The notes below the pieces were generated by a model. The model was not told where the DNA came from. It made no database searches and was given only the letters and a program-made list of their open reading frames with translations. Below, piece by piece: positions 10,677 through 21,641 of a stretch of DNA of 64,000 nucleotides. The translations under genes were made by a program, and so were the position numbers. Source of the stretch: Ixodes scapularis (Eukaryota; Arthropoda; Arachnida; Ixodida; Ixodidae); the NCBI RefSeq assembly GCF_016920785.2, contig NW_024609955.1, positions 1,116,001-1,180,000 of the forward strand, written 5' to 3'. Every line of letters begins with the position of its first letter. Within the stretch, counting starts at the first letter, position 1.

Positions 10677-11578
10677 CACCGATCGTTCCAGTCCTCAAGC
10701 AAGACGGCCGCGTCAGGATCTGCGGGGACTTCAAGGTCACCATCAACCCCGTCGCTACCGTCGAGAAGTACCCGCTGCCTCGGGTAGAAGATCTCTGGTC
10801 GGCTCTGTCCGGGGGACAGAAGTTCTCCAAGCTCGACCTTCGAGATGCCTACCAGCAGCTGGTGCTAAAGGATGCCGCCCGGAAGTATGTCACCATTTCA
10901 ACAACCATGGGACTCTTCCAGTACACGCGCCTACCGTTCGGCGTGGCCTCAGCCCCAGCCATCTTCCAGAGAGAGATGGACAACCTCTTCAGGGGCATGA
11001 GGCACGTGGCGGTGTACTTGGACGACATCCTGGTTACCGGTACCGACGACGAGGACCACCTGCAGAACCTGCGCAAAGTCCTGACACTACTACAGGACGC
11101 CGGTCTCAAGCTGAGGCTGGACAAGTGCGTGTTCCTGACCCCCAGCGTGGAGTACCTGGGACACATCATCTCCCAGGCTGGCCTGGCCCCGGCACCCCGC
11201 AAGATTGAGGCCGTGCTCAAGGCGCCGAAGCCCAAGAGCAAGAAGGAGCTTCAGAGCTACCTCGGCCTCATCAACTTCTACAGGAGGTTCCTGCCCAACC
11301 TGTCGACGCATCTGGAGCCGCTGCATTGCATGCTTCGTGATGGGCAGCAGTGGGCCTGGAAGAAGGAGCAGGACTTGGCCTTCCAGCGCAGCAAGGAGCT
11401 GGTCGTTAAGGCTCCAGTGCTGGTGCACTTCGATCCGGCCAAGCCTGTTGTCCTCACCGTAGATGCGTCACCGTACGGGGTAGGAGCCGTCCTGTCGCAC
11501 CGGGGTCAGGATGGGCAGGAACGCCCTGTGGCGTTTGCTTCTCGTCGTCTCCATGCGGAGACGACGAGAAGCAAACGC
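10677..11578 (+). pseudogene. Ty3/gypsy reverse transcriptase, RNase H start
   Basis: Read one frame over from Gag-Pro, the RT runs from IVPVLKQDGRVRICGDFK through FSKLDLRDAYQQL (motif A Asp), LPFGVASAPAIFQ (motif B) and VAVYLDDILVTG (catalytic YLDD at about 11010), then LGHIISQAGL and LINFYRRFLPNLS. The RNase H domain begins at VLTVDASPYGVGAVLSH and PVAFASRRL and is cut at 11531-11578 by a palindrome. The rest of RNase H, integrase and the 3' LTR are absent. Apart from the single shift near 10670 the RT itself is uninterrupted, so the copy is truncated rather than heavily decayed. Confidence 0.9.
11531..11578. repeat. 48-bp near-perfect palindrome at gypsy break
   Basis: The left arm, GCGTTTGCTTCTCGTCGTCT plus CC, is followed by ATGC and its exact reverse complement. 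The left arm is the normal RNase H coding sequence, so the right arm appears to be an inverted duplication created at the break or insertion junction. Confidence 0.85.
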
Positions 11579-11760
11579 TCATTCACACTGGAAGCGGATC
11601 CGCGTTCGCAAAAGGGTTGCGAACGCGGTTGTATAAAGATCCAGTACAATTACACGCGCACTTCATGTCATTGAGTGCGCGTGCAATTGTACTGGATCTT
11701 TATACAACCGCAATCGCAACCGCTTTGCAACCGCGGATCCGCTTCCAGTGTGAATGAGCG
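11576..11760. mobile_element. 185-bp foldback element
   Basis: The termini CGCTCATTCACACTGGAAGC and its reverse complement enclose a structure that is palindromic almost end to end: GCGGATCCGCG, GTATAAAGATCCAGTACAAT and CACGCGCACT on the left all reappear inverted on the right. The central non-paired segment is about 11 bp. The right arm lacks a short GAACGC segment that is present on the left. No coding potential. It terminates the gypsy copy. Confidence 0.85.
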
Positions 11761-12558
11761 GTAAGAGCTGCGCTCCAAAAGAAAGACTGGAGCATTAACG
11801 AGGAAAGAAAAAGGTAAACAAAGATAAGGCGTTCAAAGAGTGATTGCTCAACCCCTGTTGTTAACATACTCGACTTTACGAAATTCTTTTTCCTTTTTTT
11901 TTTTGTTCACTTTATTTTGGGGCTAGTCATGCACCGACAGCGGTGTCTGGTGAAAAGAGCGCACGCGACCGTTCCAACAGTGGGCACTCCCTGCCCTCCC
12001 CACGCGCACGGGTGCCCTTCCCCTTTCTTTTGCCAGCCTCCATTTTTTTTTTGTTGTTTTAATTGGTCCTTCTTTTTTATCTTTTATACAATTACTTTTT
12101 CACTGCGTATCCCTTGCGTGTATGCAGGCTTGGCGGCCTGCCAGTCCCGCAACCCCAGCTATGTGCTCCTTGCCGGCGCAATCCGACCCAGAGAGAAGCG
12201 AAGGACAGCCGCGCTTGGCCGTTCTTCGTCTTCGTTCGCTACATCGAGTGTCCCCGCCATGGGAGTTATGGACGTTCGATACAGAAAAACAATGATTTTC
12301 TAGGGGTTGTTTGGACTGTTTCATTTAAACAATACGAAGTTCACGGGCGTGATATAACCGGGCTCGACTGTACGTTTGGTCCACTCCATTGATATCTGAA
12401 GAATTTTGGACTGTGAGAGTCAATCTATAACACTTCTAAGAATAAAAAAATATATAAAAAATAAAAAAATTTGCGGATAAAAGAACAAGTTCCCCGAGTT
12501 TTCCCTGACTATTCAAAATCCCTGAGAATTCCCGGTTGGTAGACACACCAGCATACTT
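11761..12558. other. AT-rich non-coding stretch
   Basis: Poly-T and poly-A tracts lie near 11890, 12045 and 12445. At 12489-12534 the words TTCCCCGAGTTTTCCC and TCCCTGAGAATTCCCGG resemble the edge of a hAT-type repeat that is common in animal genomes, which may be the 5' flank of the hAT transposase that follows. No gene recognised. Confidence 0.45.
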
Positions 12559-12609
12559 GTGTACTGCCAACGCTACGCTTCCATTTGCTCACTGCAAAAG
12601 TTTGATCGA

Positions 12610-12916
12610 ATGGGAGGATTGTCCGCTGCAGCCGCTGTGGACAACGAAAGTGATGGCGTTGTCTATCGCAACCCAATCTGGAAATATTTCTTAAAAATCC
12701 CACCGGTGACTAATGCACGATGCATGAAGCACAGGGCAATCCTCAAAACTTTAACGGGCACAACGACCACCTTAGCATTCCATCTAAAGAATCACCCAGA
12801 TGCACTTCAGGCCTACAAGAAAGAGCGTCTAGCAAGCGGAACTACCATCAAGCTCAAGTGCGGGAGTATGCCGAGTCAGCTGTCGGTAGCCGATACCTTG
12901 AAGCCAAAAATGAAAC
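12610..12916 (+). pseudogene. hAT transposase N-terminus (BED finger)
   Basis: From the ATG at 12610 the frame reads a BED-type DNA-binding domain: YRNPIWKYFLKIPP, ARCMKHRAILKTL, then TTTTLAFHLKNHPDALQAYK. The aromatic/Trp positions and the C-terminal HxxxxH are present. The second cysteine of the C-x2-C pair is His, which weakens zinc binding. The frame runs to SVADTLKPKMK and is then interrupted exactly at a 12-bp duplicated site by the LINE at 12917-20845. The remainder of the gene lies at 20846 onward. hAT transposases excise and insert with 8-bp target duplications. Confidence 0.8.
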
Positions 12917-13410
12917 CAACCCCGCAGGGGGCACCTGTGAGAACAGGTGTTTGGAGAGTAGCGTGGTGAGTAGCACCACGCTACTCTCCAAGTGCTACTC
13001 ACTTGGTGAGTAGCACCACCACAGACCCCAGCCACTTTGGCGACACCACAGACCCTGAGTAAAAAGTGGCTAAGACCCACCCACGTCTGGCTGTGCGTGG
13101 CGAGCCCATGTCCAGGGAAAAGGGCATCCTGGTGGTTGAGCTGTGCCCGGGGTAGGTTTGGACCCTTCGGGGCCCCCCGGGCGCGGCAACACACGACTTT
13201 GGCCCCTGCTTCCTGTAGACGGGTGTCCTAGCTTGGCCAGACCAGGATGATTCAGTCAGTCGCCACATCGTCTACTATCCCCTCTTATCTTTCTCTTTTT
13301 TCTGCTCTTCTTTCTTTCATATTCACCATCTTTGGCGGCAAGGGCTAACCTTGGGTGGCGATAGACCCCTTGTCTGGACCCGCACTAGGTTATAGTGTCT
13401 TGCCCTAGTA
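12917..13410 (+). other. LINE 5' UTR
   Basis: GC-rich sequence between the target duplication and the TA-flanked element. A 38-bp hairpin (GGAGAGTAGCGTGG ... CCACGCTACTCTCC) lies at 12953-12990, and the GTGAGTAGCACCAC word is repeated nearby. A pyrimidine-rich tract lies at 13275-13330. LINE 5' UTRs of this group carry internal promoters, but no specific motif is claimed here. Confidence 0.55.
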
Positions 13411-13510
13411 AAAAAAATTATATGAATTTTTTTCTGATATGTTTATTGGACACCTTTTTCATATCAGAACTTATTATTTCATATCAGTTTCCTATGCCGC
13501 ATATCAGTTA
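13411..13510 (+). mobile_element. Partial copy of CATATCAGTT element
   Basis: It shares TTATATGAATTT, ATATGTTTATTGGACAC and several CATATCAG words with the complete element at 13960-14294, and begins at CCTAGTA. It appears to be a truncated relative inserted in the same LINE 5' UTR. The 450 bp between the two copies (13511-13957) has no identified content. Confidence 0.6.
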
Positions 13511-13959
13511 CACTAGGCTAGGTGGCGCTAGGTACCGCCCAATTCATGTGCTGCAAAAATATATTTATTTACTCACGCCACCATGTAGATACATTACGCA
13601 TACCACTAGCATCAGTTGAACAAATACATTGAGGGCATATACACATACACGGCACAACAAACATGAATACAACAGCACACCCAATAACTACTTCGGAGCT
13701 CTGCGTTTCCGCCTTTTATACAGGTCGTTTTGTAAGTACGAAGTTTTTCGGTGACCTCCTACGCAATAAATAATATTTTCAGCGTGTTGGATTTTTTTCA
13801 GTAATGCCGTACCTCTGAGAGTATTTAGAACGGCTCAGGGGACGAATCTCCTAATAAAAAGTAAACGCTCATGCCGTAATTATTTGAAAGCCAGTAAATC
13901 AAGCCGCTCCACTGCGGTTCCAAGTCACGTGTTTGCTTTCCCGCGCGGCACGTCGTATA

Positions 13960-14294
13960 CTGAAGAAACTTATATGAATTTATTTCTTATATGTTTATTG
14001 GACACATTCATATCAGTTGGCAAATGTTGCATATCAGCTCTTATATGTCGCATATCAGTTTTTGGGTATTTCATATCAGTTCTTATATCGCATATCAGTT
14101 TTTGGATATTTCATATCAGTTGGCATATGTTGCATATCAGTTCTTATATGTCGCATATTAGTTTTTGGGTATTTCATATCAGTTCTTATATCACATATCA
14201 GTTTTTGGATATTTCATATCAGTTTCATATGTCGCATATCAGTTTTGAGATATTTCATATCAGTTCTTATATAGATTCATATACTTTTTTTCAG
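13960..14294 (+). mobile_element. TA-flanked element with minisatellite core
   Basis: The left end CTGAAGAAACTTATATGAAT and the right end (other strand) CTGAAAAAAAGTATATGAAT are terminal inverted repeats, flanked by TA on both sides (13958-13959 and 14295-14296). A TA duplication fits a Tc1/mariner-superfamily or pogo transposase. The interior is a tandem array of CATATCAGTT-type units. Non-coding apart from chance open frames created by the repeat. Confidence 0.65.
14007..14270 (+). repeat. CATATCAGTT minisatellite, 13 units
   Basis: Thirteen occurrences of CATAT(C/T)AG spaced roughly 20 bp apart alternate with linkers such as TTTTTGGGTATTT and TTCTTATATG(T)CG. Two alternating linker types suggest a higher-order unit of about 65 bp. 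The open frames seen across it are a by-product of the repeat. Confidence 0.85.
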
Positions 14295-14387
14295 TAGGGT
14301 GGTAGCACTGATAGCGTAATGTCGTCAGCAAATCCTTTATTGCTATGGCGCATTACCTATCCCCATGTTGGGCTCCGTGGTGGGTGG

Positions 14388-15780
14388 TGTGCTACAGACG
14401 CCGAACGCCTCCCCATTTCTCATGGGTTCCAAACAAAACCAAAAACCTGATCGGGCCCTGAAAAGGGTCCGGACCGAAGTACACGTTATGAAAGCATTTA
14501 CACCTGTGGAGAAGTTTCCTTGATTTCTTGTTATGCATTCTGAAATGGAAAAACCCTTATCCAAGCTATCCCCTTTCCTGGTTTCGAAGACTCTTGAATC
14601 TGTGATCGGAAAGAATTTTAAAGCAAACAAAATGCCATCTGGAGATCTTCTCGTTGAAGTTGTGACCTCTCAACAATGCGCAGACCTGCTGGCACTCAAC
14701 TTGGTTTCTGACTACAGGGTTACTGTATCACCCCACCGCACTTTGAACACTATTAAAGGCGTAATATCAGAAGATGACCTTCTAGAATCCCCCGAAGAGG
14801 AAATTGTCGATGGCCTTCGTGACCAAGGAGTCATAGCTACAAAGCGAATTTCTTTTCGCCGGGACGGTCAGGAGATTAAGACAAAGCATGTCATTCTGAT
14901 TTTTGAGCTGAGAGCGCTCCCAGAATCGATCAAAGCTGTAAAGTGCGGCCGTATGTGCCAAACCCTCAGCGTTGCTTTCACTGCCAGAGGTATGGCCATA
15001 GTGCACTGAGCTTCCGTGGAAAGACATGTGCCAAGTGTGGCAAAAATTATCACCCTTCAGAGAATTGCTCAAATCTACCTTGCTGCATCAACTGTGGTGA
15101 ACCTCACCCTGCTTATTCCCGTTCTTGCAGAAAATGGAAACAAGAAAAAGAAATTATAACACTCAAAGTGAAAGAGAACATCTCATTCCCCGAAGCCAGG
15201 AAGAGATTCTCCTTCCTGCAAAAGGGGCCATACTCTTTGATGGCACGTGCAGGGGTGTGCCATCAAAGTCTCTCTGTAGAAACCCAGGTCTGTCCTAATG
15301 ACCTGGTAATTCCACCACCTCCCCCTGCCTCACAAAGATTCGGTCCACGACTCACGTTTGTCGTTGGAACCGAAGACACCACAGGGGCCTCCAGATGGTG
15401 CAGAGGCGAGGGATGCCTCTGTGCTAATGGAGGGGAGACAAGAGGAGAGACGGCAACAGCAGCCTCAGGGAGAAGGCATTGGTGCCTCCTCCATTCCAAA
15501 GGACGGGCCATCGAACGATGTGCCTGCCTTGGTTACTCGGACCCCTCCCAGGAAGAAGGAGGGTGTGTTTTGTTTTAAGACGCCAGGAGAGGCCTCAACA
15601 TCTAAGGAGGTCCCCGTACCAGCTGCTCCCTCAGCCGTACAGCCTGAGGAGGAGCGGATGGAACTTAGTGAACCTCCTCCCCCTCGTTCAGTCCCACCTG
15701 ATGACACCAGGCTTAAAAAGTCTTCCCAGAAAAAGCTCAATCCGCGAGCAACCGCACCCAAACCGCCCCAGGGCACCTAG
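14388..15780 (+). pseudogene. LINE ORF1 (Gag-like, CCHC knuckles)
   Basis: Coding resemblance begins near 14388. A TGA at about 14532 interrupts the frame just before MHSEMEKPLSKLSPFLVSKT. An RRM-like central region (LESVIGKNFKANKMPSGDLL) follows. After a frameshift near 14945 come the knuckles CFHCQRYGHSALSF, CAKCGKNYHPSENC and CCINCGEPHPAYSRSC (14970-15130). Another shift near 15360 leads into a Pro/Glu-rich tail ending at 15780. ORF1 proteins of this group bind LINE RNA. This copy cannot make a full-length protein. Confidence 0.82.
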
Positions 15781-15827
15781 AGCAGGTTTCTTTTTTTGTT
15801 TTGTTGTTACTTTAAATCATTTTTAAC

Positions 15828-18800
15828 ATGAACACATATAGTTTTATACAGTGGAACTGTAGAAGTCTCCTGCAAAATATTGATGACATTCATTTCTTTC
15901 TAGATGAGCTAAAGCCCATTGCTGTGTGCTTGCAGGAGGCATATGTTAACAACACCCATACAAATGTTTTTAATCGCCACCGCATTTTTAGAAAGGATCG
16001 GGACTCAGACCATTCTTCTGGTGGTGTTGCCATTGTTGTATGGAGTGGCATAGCATGTGTGGAAGTTCCTCTCGTACATCACTAAAAGCAGTTGCGGTAC
16101 GTGTTCTTACCGATCGTCTCATTACGGTTGTGTCCTTGTATTTACCACCTCATTGTCAACTGCATCTTCATGAACTTCAAGGATTCGTTCAGCAACTCCC
16201 AACGCCTTTTTTAATTTGTGGTGATTTTAATGCTCACAGTCCCATGTGGGGCAGTAAGCACCTTGACTCTCGTGGCGCTGTTGTAGAAAGATTTCTACTC
16301 TCGTCAGACATATGTCTTTTAAATAAAAAAGAACCAACATTTTATAGTTCCACTCATAATTGCTTCACATCCATTGACCTCTCCATTTCATCACCATCAA
16401 TACTTCCCTGTTTTTCTTGGAAGGTTTTAGACAACCCTTTTGGGAGTGATCATTTCCCGGTTGTAATCGAAAGCCTCGTTCCTCTGCCGACTATTTTAAA
16501 ACAAACCCCTAGGTGGAAACTGGACAAAGCCGACTGGACACTCTTTAAACTTGATGCCGTGCTTGATCCGTCAGTTCTAGCAAATTTGTCACCTGAAGAA
16601 GCGACAGTGTATGTTACGGAGCAAATCATAAGTGCCGCCCAAGACGCCATTCCTCGCACCTCTGAAAATTTACCCAAGAGGTGTAGGCCTTGGTGGAATG
16701 AAGACTGTGCTACCACAAGGGAAAAGCAGCATAGGGCATGGGATCCCTTTCGGAGGTACCCTACTTCTTCAAATAGGAAAGCATTTAAAAGACTAAAAGC
16801 GAAGGCCCGATGGACTAGGAGGAAAGCTAAGTGGAAGTCCTGGACCAAGTACATTTCCTCCCTTAATAGTTTTGTCTCGGAGAAGGAAGTTTGGGATAGG
16901 TACAAAAAAGTCAAAGGGGACTACCGTTGCTTTGTTATTCCTCTATTTAGCTCCCCTGCTAATTCGCTGAAAGATGTTGCTAATGTGCTTGGAGAGCACT
17001 TTGAGAATGTTTCCAGCTCCCGAAATTATCGCATGGAATTTAAACGTTTTAAAGCAAGTGCTGAGTGTCACCGTATACCCATGTCCGGTTGTAGCTCTGA
17101 GCCATACAACACTCCTTTCACAATGCAAGAACTAGAGGTGGCTCTGGGCTCCAAGAAGAGGTCGGCTCCAGGCCCTGATGGAATCCACCATGAAATGCTC
17201 CGTCAGTTGTCTTGTGAATCGCTGAACACACTACTAGGTTTTTTCAACTATCTGTGGGAAGCAGCTTACTTTCCTCAAATCTGGAAACAGGCGCATGTAA
17301 TTCCTTTGCTGAAAGCTGGGAAGGACCCTTCGGACCCACGTAGTTACCGTCCAATCGCGTAAACGAGTTGCCTTGGCAAAACCTTCGAACGCCTCATTAA
17401 TAGGCGGTTAATATATATTTTGGAGCATAACCACTTCTTTGCTAATAACCAATGTGGCTTTCGAGAAGGGCGGTCTACTTTGGACCACATACTTTGTCTG
17501 GAAACGACCATACGTGAAGCATTCGTAAATAGGCAACATTGTGTATCTGTTTTCTTCGACCTGGAGAAAGCATATGATACGACATGGCGGTATGGTATCC
17601 TTCATGATTTATATGCCTCTGGTGTGCGTGGTCGCATGTTGCGGTGTACAAGCAGTTTTCTTACAGGTCGCTCCTTTCAAGTTCGACTTGGCACCACCCA
17701 GCATATCCAGGAAATTGGTGTTCCGCAAGGAGGTGTACTGAGTGTCTCCTTGTTTGCCGTAAAGATAAACTCGTTGTCAAAGGTAATTCCACCTTCCGTT
17801 TCATACTCCCTCTACGTGGATGATATTCACATCTCGGCCTCTTCTTGTAATTTGTCTAGCTGTGAGCGGCAACTGCAGCTTACCATCAACAGAATTAGTC
17901 AGTGGGCTGACGAAATGGGTTTAAGTTTTCAGCTGATAAGACTCTCTGCGTGCCATTTTCTCTGCGTCGGGGGCTGTTTCTAGATCCAGAACTGACGCTA
18001 AACAGGGTTCCTATTAGTGTAAAAACAGAGCATAAATTTTTGGGCATAACGTTTGATAAAAAGTTAAACTTTGTTTCCCACCTGAAGGACCTGAAGAAGA
18101 AGTGCTTTAAATCAGCTACTATTCTTAAAGTCTTAGCGCACAAGTCATGGGGATCCGACAGAATATGTCTGCTACGCCTGTACAACTCCCTTATCCGGTC
18201 ACGTCTGGACTATGGTGCTATAGTTTACGACTCAGCGAGGCCTTCTGCACTGAAAATGTTAGATCCTGTGCATCATCTCGGTTTAAGGCTCGCTACAGGT
18301 GCCTTCCGCCCATCGCCCATTCCTAGCTTGTACGCTGAATTTAATCAGATGTCACTTAGGCACAGACAATGTTATCTTGCTGTGACTTATGCTTCCAGAA
18401 TTTTGTCCTATCCAAATCACCCAACTTATGGTGCCTTGCAACATTATCGGTTTGGTTGTCTTTTCGAACATAAGCCCACGGTTGTACCGCCTTTAAGTCT
18501 TCACCTTGAGGAAATTTGTACATCTCTTGACCTCACCCTTGACGAGACCGACCTTTTGCAGAAGGGTGAAAATAAAGCTCCGTGGAGTATGTTGCCCGTC
18601 TTTTGCGATTGGTATTTTACTAGATTTGATAAACATAACGTCCCCCCAGTGGTGATTCAGCAAAAATTTCTTGGGGTGCAGAAGAAGTATGGTAACTACT
18701 CCCAATTTTATACCGATGGTGCCAAATCATTGCATTTTGTAGGATCAGCAGTTTACTCTGAAGGATTCAGTAAACTTCAGCGTCTCAAGGAATGTGCAAG

Positions 18801-19530
18801 TATTTACACGGCAGAGCTCTATGCAGTGTTGATGGCCTTGGAATATACCCTCATCAGCAAGACGATAAAATCTATTTCATTCGCGGACTCTCAAAGTGTG
18901 CTCACCACACTTTGCTCAATAAAGGGAAGTAAAAATAGACTGGCACAACTTGTCCGATCTAAGGTACAATGTGGTCTGCGGCTTGGCCGAGTCATAACAT
19001 TCTGCTGGGTGCCTAGCCATGTGGGGATCCTAGGTAATGAAAGAGCAGACGAATTGGCCACGAGCTCTAACCACCTACTGCCAACCACCTCACGGATTCC
19101 ATTTCAAGACATGAAGCCCTCGGTAAAATCATCAGTTTTCCAGCTATGGCAATCGGAGTGGAGTCTGGAATGCGAAAATAAACTTCACAGGATTAAACCA
19201 GCTCTTGGTATGTGGAAGAGTGCATCCCACAAAACCCTCCGCCTTGAAGTTCTTTTGTGTCGTCTTAGAATTGGACATTCCTTCCTCACCCACAAACATC
19301 TGCTCAGGGGGAAGCCCCACCCCTGTGTGATGAATGTGGGGAGCGTTTAACAATTTTACACATTTTGTGGCTGTGCCCAGGGCTTGAGCAAGAACGACGT
19401 ACACATTTCTCAGAGTTTTTTTCACACCAGATTCTTTTCACCCTAGCGCTGCTAATTGGGGGGACTCCTATAGTACCATTTGATTGTGTCATAAATTACT
19501 TAAGAAAGACCGGCTTCCTACTGGAGTTGT
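15828..19530 (+). pseudogene. LINE ORF2: endonuclease, RT, RNase H
   Basis: It starts MNTYSFIQWNCRSLLQNIDD, the APE-endonuclease entry. Endonuclease motifs are ICGDFNAHSPMWG and FGSDHFPVVIE; the RT has SAPGPDGIHHEMLR, NNQCGFREGRSTLDHI, VFFDLEKAYDT (motif A), GVPQGGVLS and SLYVDDIHISA (YVDD motif C, about 17815). RNase H reads FYTDGAKSLHFVGSA, YTAELYAVLMALE and FADSQSVLTTL. A CxxC...HxxxC motif (CDECGERLTILHILWLC) follows. Lesions: a shift near 16075, an in-frame TAA at 17360, a shift near 17935, and an extra TG at about 19325. Expected length for the family is about 1,200 residues. Confidence 0.9.
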
Positions 19531-19583
19531 AATTTTAACTCTATGACTTTTAACCTTGTCAATGAACCTCTTTTCGATAATTC

Positions 19584-20744
19584 CAGGGTGTCGAACCGGA
19601 ACCGAACTGAACCGAAAACCAGAATCGAACCGGTATTTTTTCCGGAACTGAACCCGAACCGTTATATTGTTATTGCAATGAACCCGAACCGGAACTGAAC
19701 CGGAAAAAAAATAACGGTTACCGGCTCATGTCAAAACGGTTCGGCCACGCGCTGTTGACAATGAATGTGCTATCAATGCCATTTGTTTTTTAAGTGCCGT
19801 CAACTGACACACACCTCGCTTACATATTTTTCTTCTCCACTCAGTCTTAGGAATATAAACGCTGCATCCATGAATCTTGACATAGGAACCAGTATTGCGC
19901 TGGTCGCGGCTTGCACAGAAGAAAAAGAATTGGAAGGCTGTGCAAAAAAAAAATCGCGTCACGGGATTTCATTTTACTACAATCTCGTAAATCCTAAATG
20001 CTGCTGTGTGCTCATTTCATAACACGTTTCTAGAACGCGCGAGTTCTTGAAGCTTGCTTTCATCGGCATGAGAAAAGAAATGGCTGTGGAGTTTGATAAT
20101 AATGCATCCTGTTTCGTATAGGCACTTAGAAGCTAACATATTTGTGAGACAGCGAACTCTTCTATTTTAATATTTATCCTATTACGTCCTTCTGGCGTTG
20201 CGTTCGGTGAAGTGTTTTTCATATTCCGTATCTTGTTTAATGAAAACTTCTTTAAGGGTCTAATTTGAGTTACCGAAGGCTAGTTCAAATAAAGAAAGCT
20301 GTATTTTCTCCCCTCTGTTCCTTCAATTGCTTACACGCCGAGGTGGCGGGATAGTTAGCGAGTTCTACTTGTCAGTGGGTTTGTAAGGAGGTCGCGAATT
20401 TTACAGCTACTGCGTCGAACCCAATTAGATGAAGTCCTAATGCGTAAACGTCGGTGAGGTAACCTTTGAGCGCACATAAAGAAACCATTCCTGATAGAAA
20501 TCCCTGAGCCTTACACTGCGATGTATCCCGTTTCGTATGTGCTGATTTCAGATGTTTTATTTGTAATTTATTTTGATGTTGCAATTTGTCATTTATAATT
20601 TTCGAACCGGTTCGCGAACCGGTTTAGCACCCCGAACCGGTTCGCGAACCGGTTGGCGGATCGAATTAATCGAACCGGAACAAAATAAATTTACCTGAAC
20701 CTGAACCGTAACCGAACCCGTATTTTTTTCGGTTCGACACACTG
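19584..20744. mobile_element. 1.16-kb non-autonomous hAT element
   Basis: The ends CAGGGTGTCGAACCG (left) and CAGTGTGTCGAACCG (right, other strand) are flanked by perfect GATAATTC duplications at 19576-19583 and 20745-20752. CAG termini and 8-bp duplications are diagnostic of hAT. Inside both ends lie arrays of GAACCG/CGGTTC words, including repeated self-complementary GAACCGGTTC near 20603-20655. No transposase is encoded. It is inserted in the 3' UTR of the LINE, whose sequence resumes at 20753 with GTCCCAACTAAACAAGC and the GGCGCAG tail. Confidence 0.92.
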
Positions 20745-20845
20745 GATAATTCGTATAAAAAAGTCCTGAGTATGTCCCAACTAAACAAGCTTGGCGCAGT
20801 ATGGCCATAGTAGCTTTGCGCCATAAAGCCCGTAATCAACAACAA

Positions 20846-21300
20846 CAAAAATGAAACTAAAGGCACCAAGAGCAGAGCACATGACGAAGATGATTGGTAA
20901 CTTCACCGGTCACGGAATGCACCCATACACTGTCGGTGAAGAGGGAGGTTTCATAGACATGGTAGCATTTGCAATGCCAGACTACAGCGTGCCGTCGCGG
21001 ATGACTTTCTCACGAGCAGTTATACCGGACCTCTACGAGTCAGAAAACGGGAAGCGAAGAGAAAGTTGCAGGAAATTTTCAGCAGAGGTGCGGAGTGTTA
21101 TTCCATTACAACGGATGGCTGGATATCGTGCGCCAAAGACAGATACGTCTGTGTGACTGTTTACATGATGGACTAAGACTTCTTACAACGTGTGCGTTTT
21201 GGCGTGTACGAAAATTATCAATTTTCACACGGCCAACAGCCTGGTACCGTTGATTGAGAGCGTCATCGAGGAGTGGGAGCTTCCAGCATCAGGTGCCTCG
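20846..21300 (+). pseudogene. hAT transposase core, separated by LINE
   Basis: The coding sequence resumes in the same frame after the LINE: KMKLKAPRAEHMTKMIGNF, then HPYTVGEEGGFIDMVAF and YSVPSRMTFSRAVIPDLYE, the conserved region preceding the hAT catalytic core. One frameshift near 21075 leads into AECYSITTDGWISCAKDRY, where the TTDGW Asp is the first catalytic residue. A further shift gives HTANSLVPLIESVIEEWEL. The copy fades after about 21300; the later catalytic residues and the dimerisation domain are not visible. It belongs with 12610-12916. Confidence 0.8.
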
Positions 21301-21641
21301 CCGGTGCTGCTATATTTTTTACACAAGTGAATCCGAACCACAGCAAAACTCCCCTTCGCCCAGGGTACCGTCCTAGGTCATACTGTTCTGCTGCGGCCGT
21401 GGATCCATTGTAATCATGGCTTTACTTGTACGGGGACCACGATCGCCAATGCTAGGCTCTGGTGCTTACCCTGTCTCCGCCTTGTCGGATGTCATCTTTT
21501 CGTGCACCGTGTATTTTTAGCTTTCAACAGATACCTCTAAAGAAGTCTTGAGTACTATCGCAATACTTGTATCATCACAATACTTTAACTTGCCCTTTTT
21601 TTGTAACTTTCAACGGTAAAGTCGTACATTTCTTTTAAGTA
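21301..21641. other. No recognisable gene
   Basis: Short interval between the fading hAT transposase and the pogo-like terminal repeat. It may contain diverged hAT sequence but I cannot align it by eye. Confidence 0.4.

Larger units (their letters stand above)
12917..20845 (+). mobile_element. I-group LINE with two nested insertions
   Basis: A non-LTR retrotransposon lies between two copies of CAAAAATGAAAC (12905-12916 and 20846-20857). It has a 5' UTR, an ORF1 with CCHC knuckles, an ORF2 with APE endonuclease, RT and RNase H, and a 3' UTR ending TTGCGCCATAAAGCCCG then (CAA)n. Presence of RNase H and the C-terminal Cys/His motif place it in the I/Jockey group, I-like side. The insertion splits a hAT transposase. 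It carries a TA-flanked element in its 5' UTR and a hAT MITE in its 3' UTR, so its own length is nearer 6 kb. Both ORFs are damaged. Confidence 0.88.

Noticed and set aside
14007..14270. Possible CRISPR-like array of CATATCAGTT repeats
   Set aside because: Spacers are not unique. Two linker types alternate, the repeats are 10 bp, and the array sits inside a TA-flanked element in a eukaryotic LINE. It is a minisatellite.
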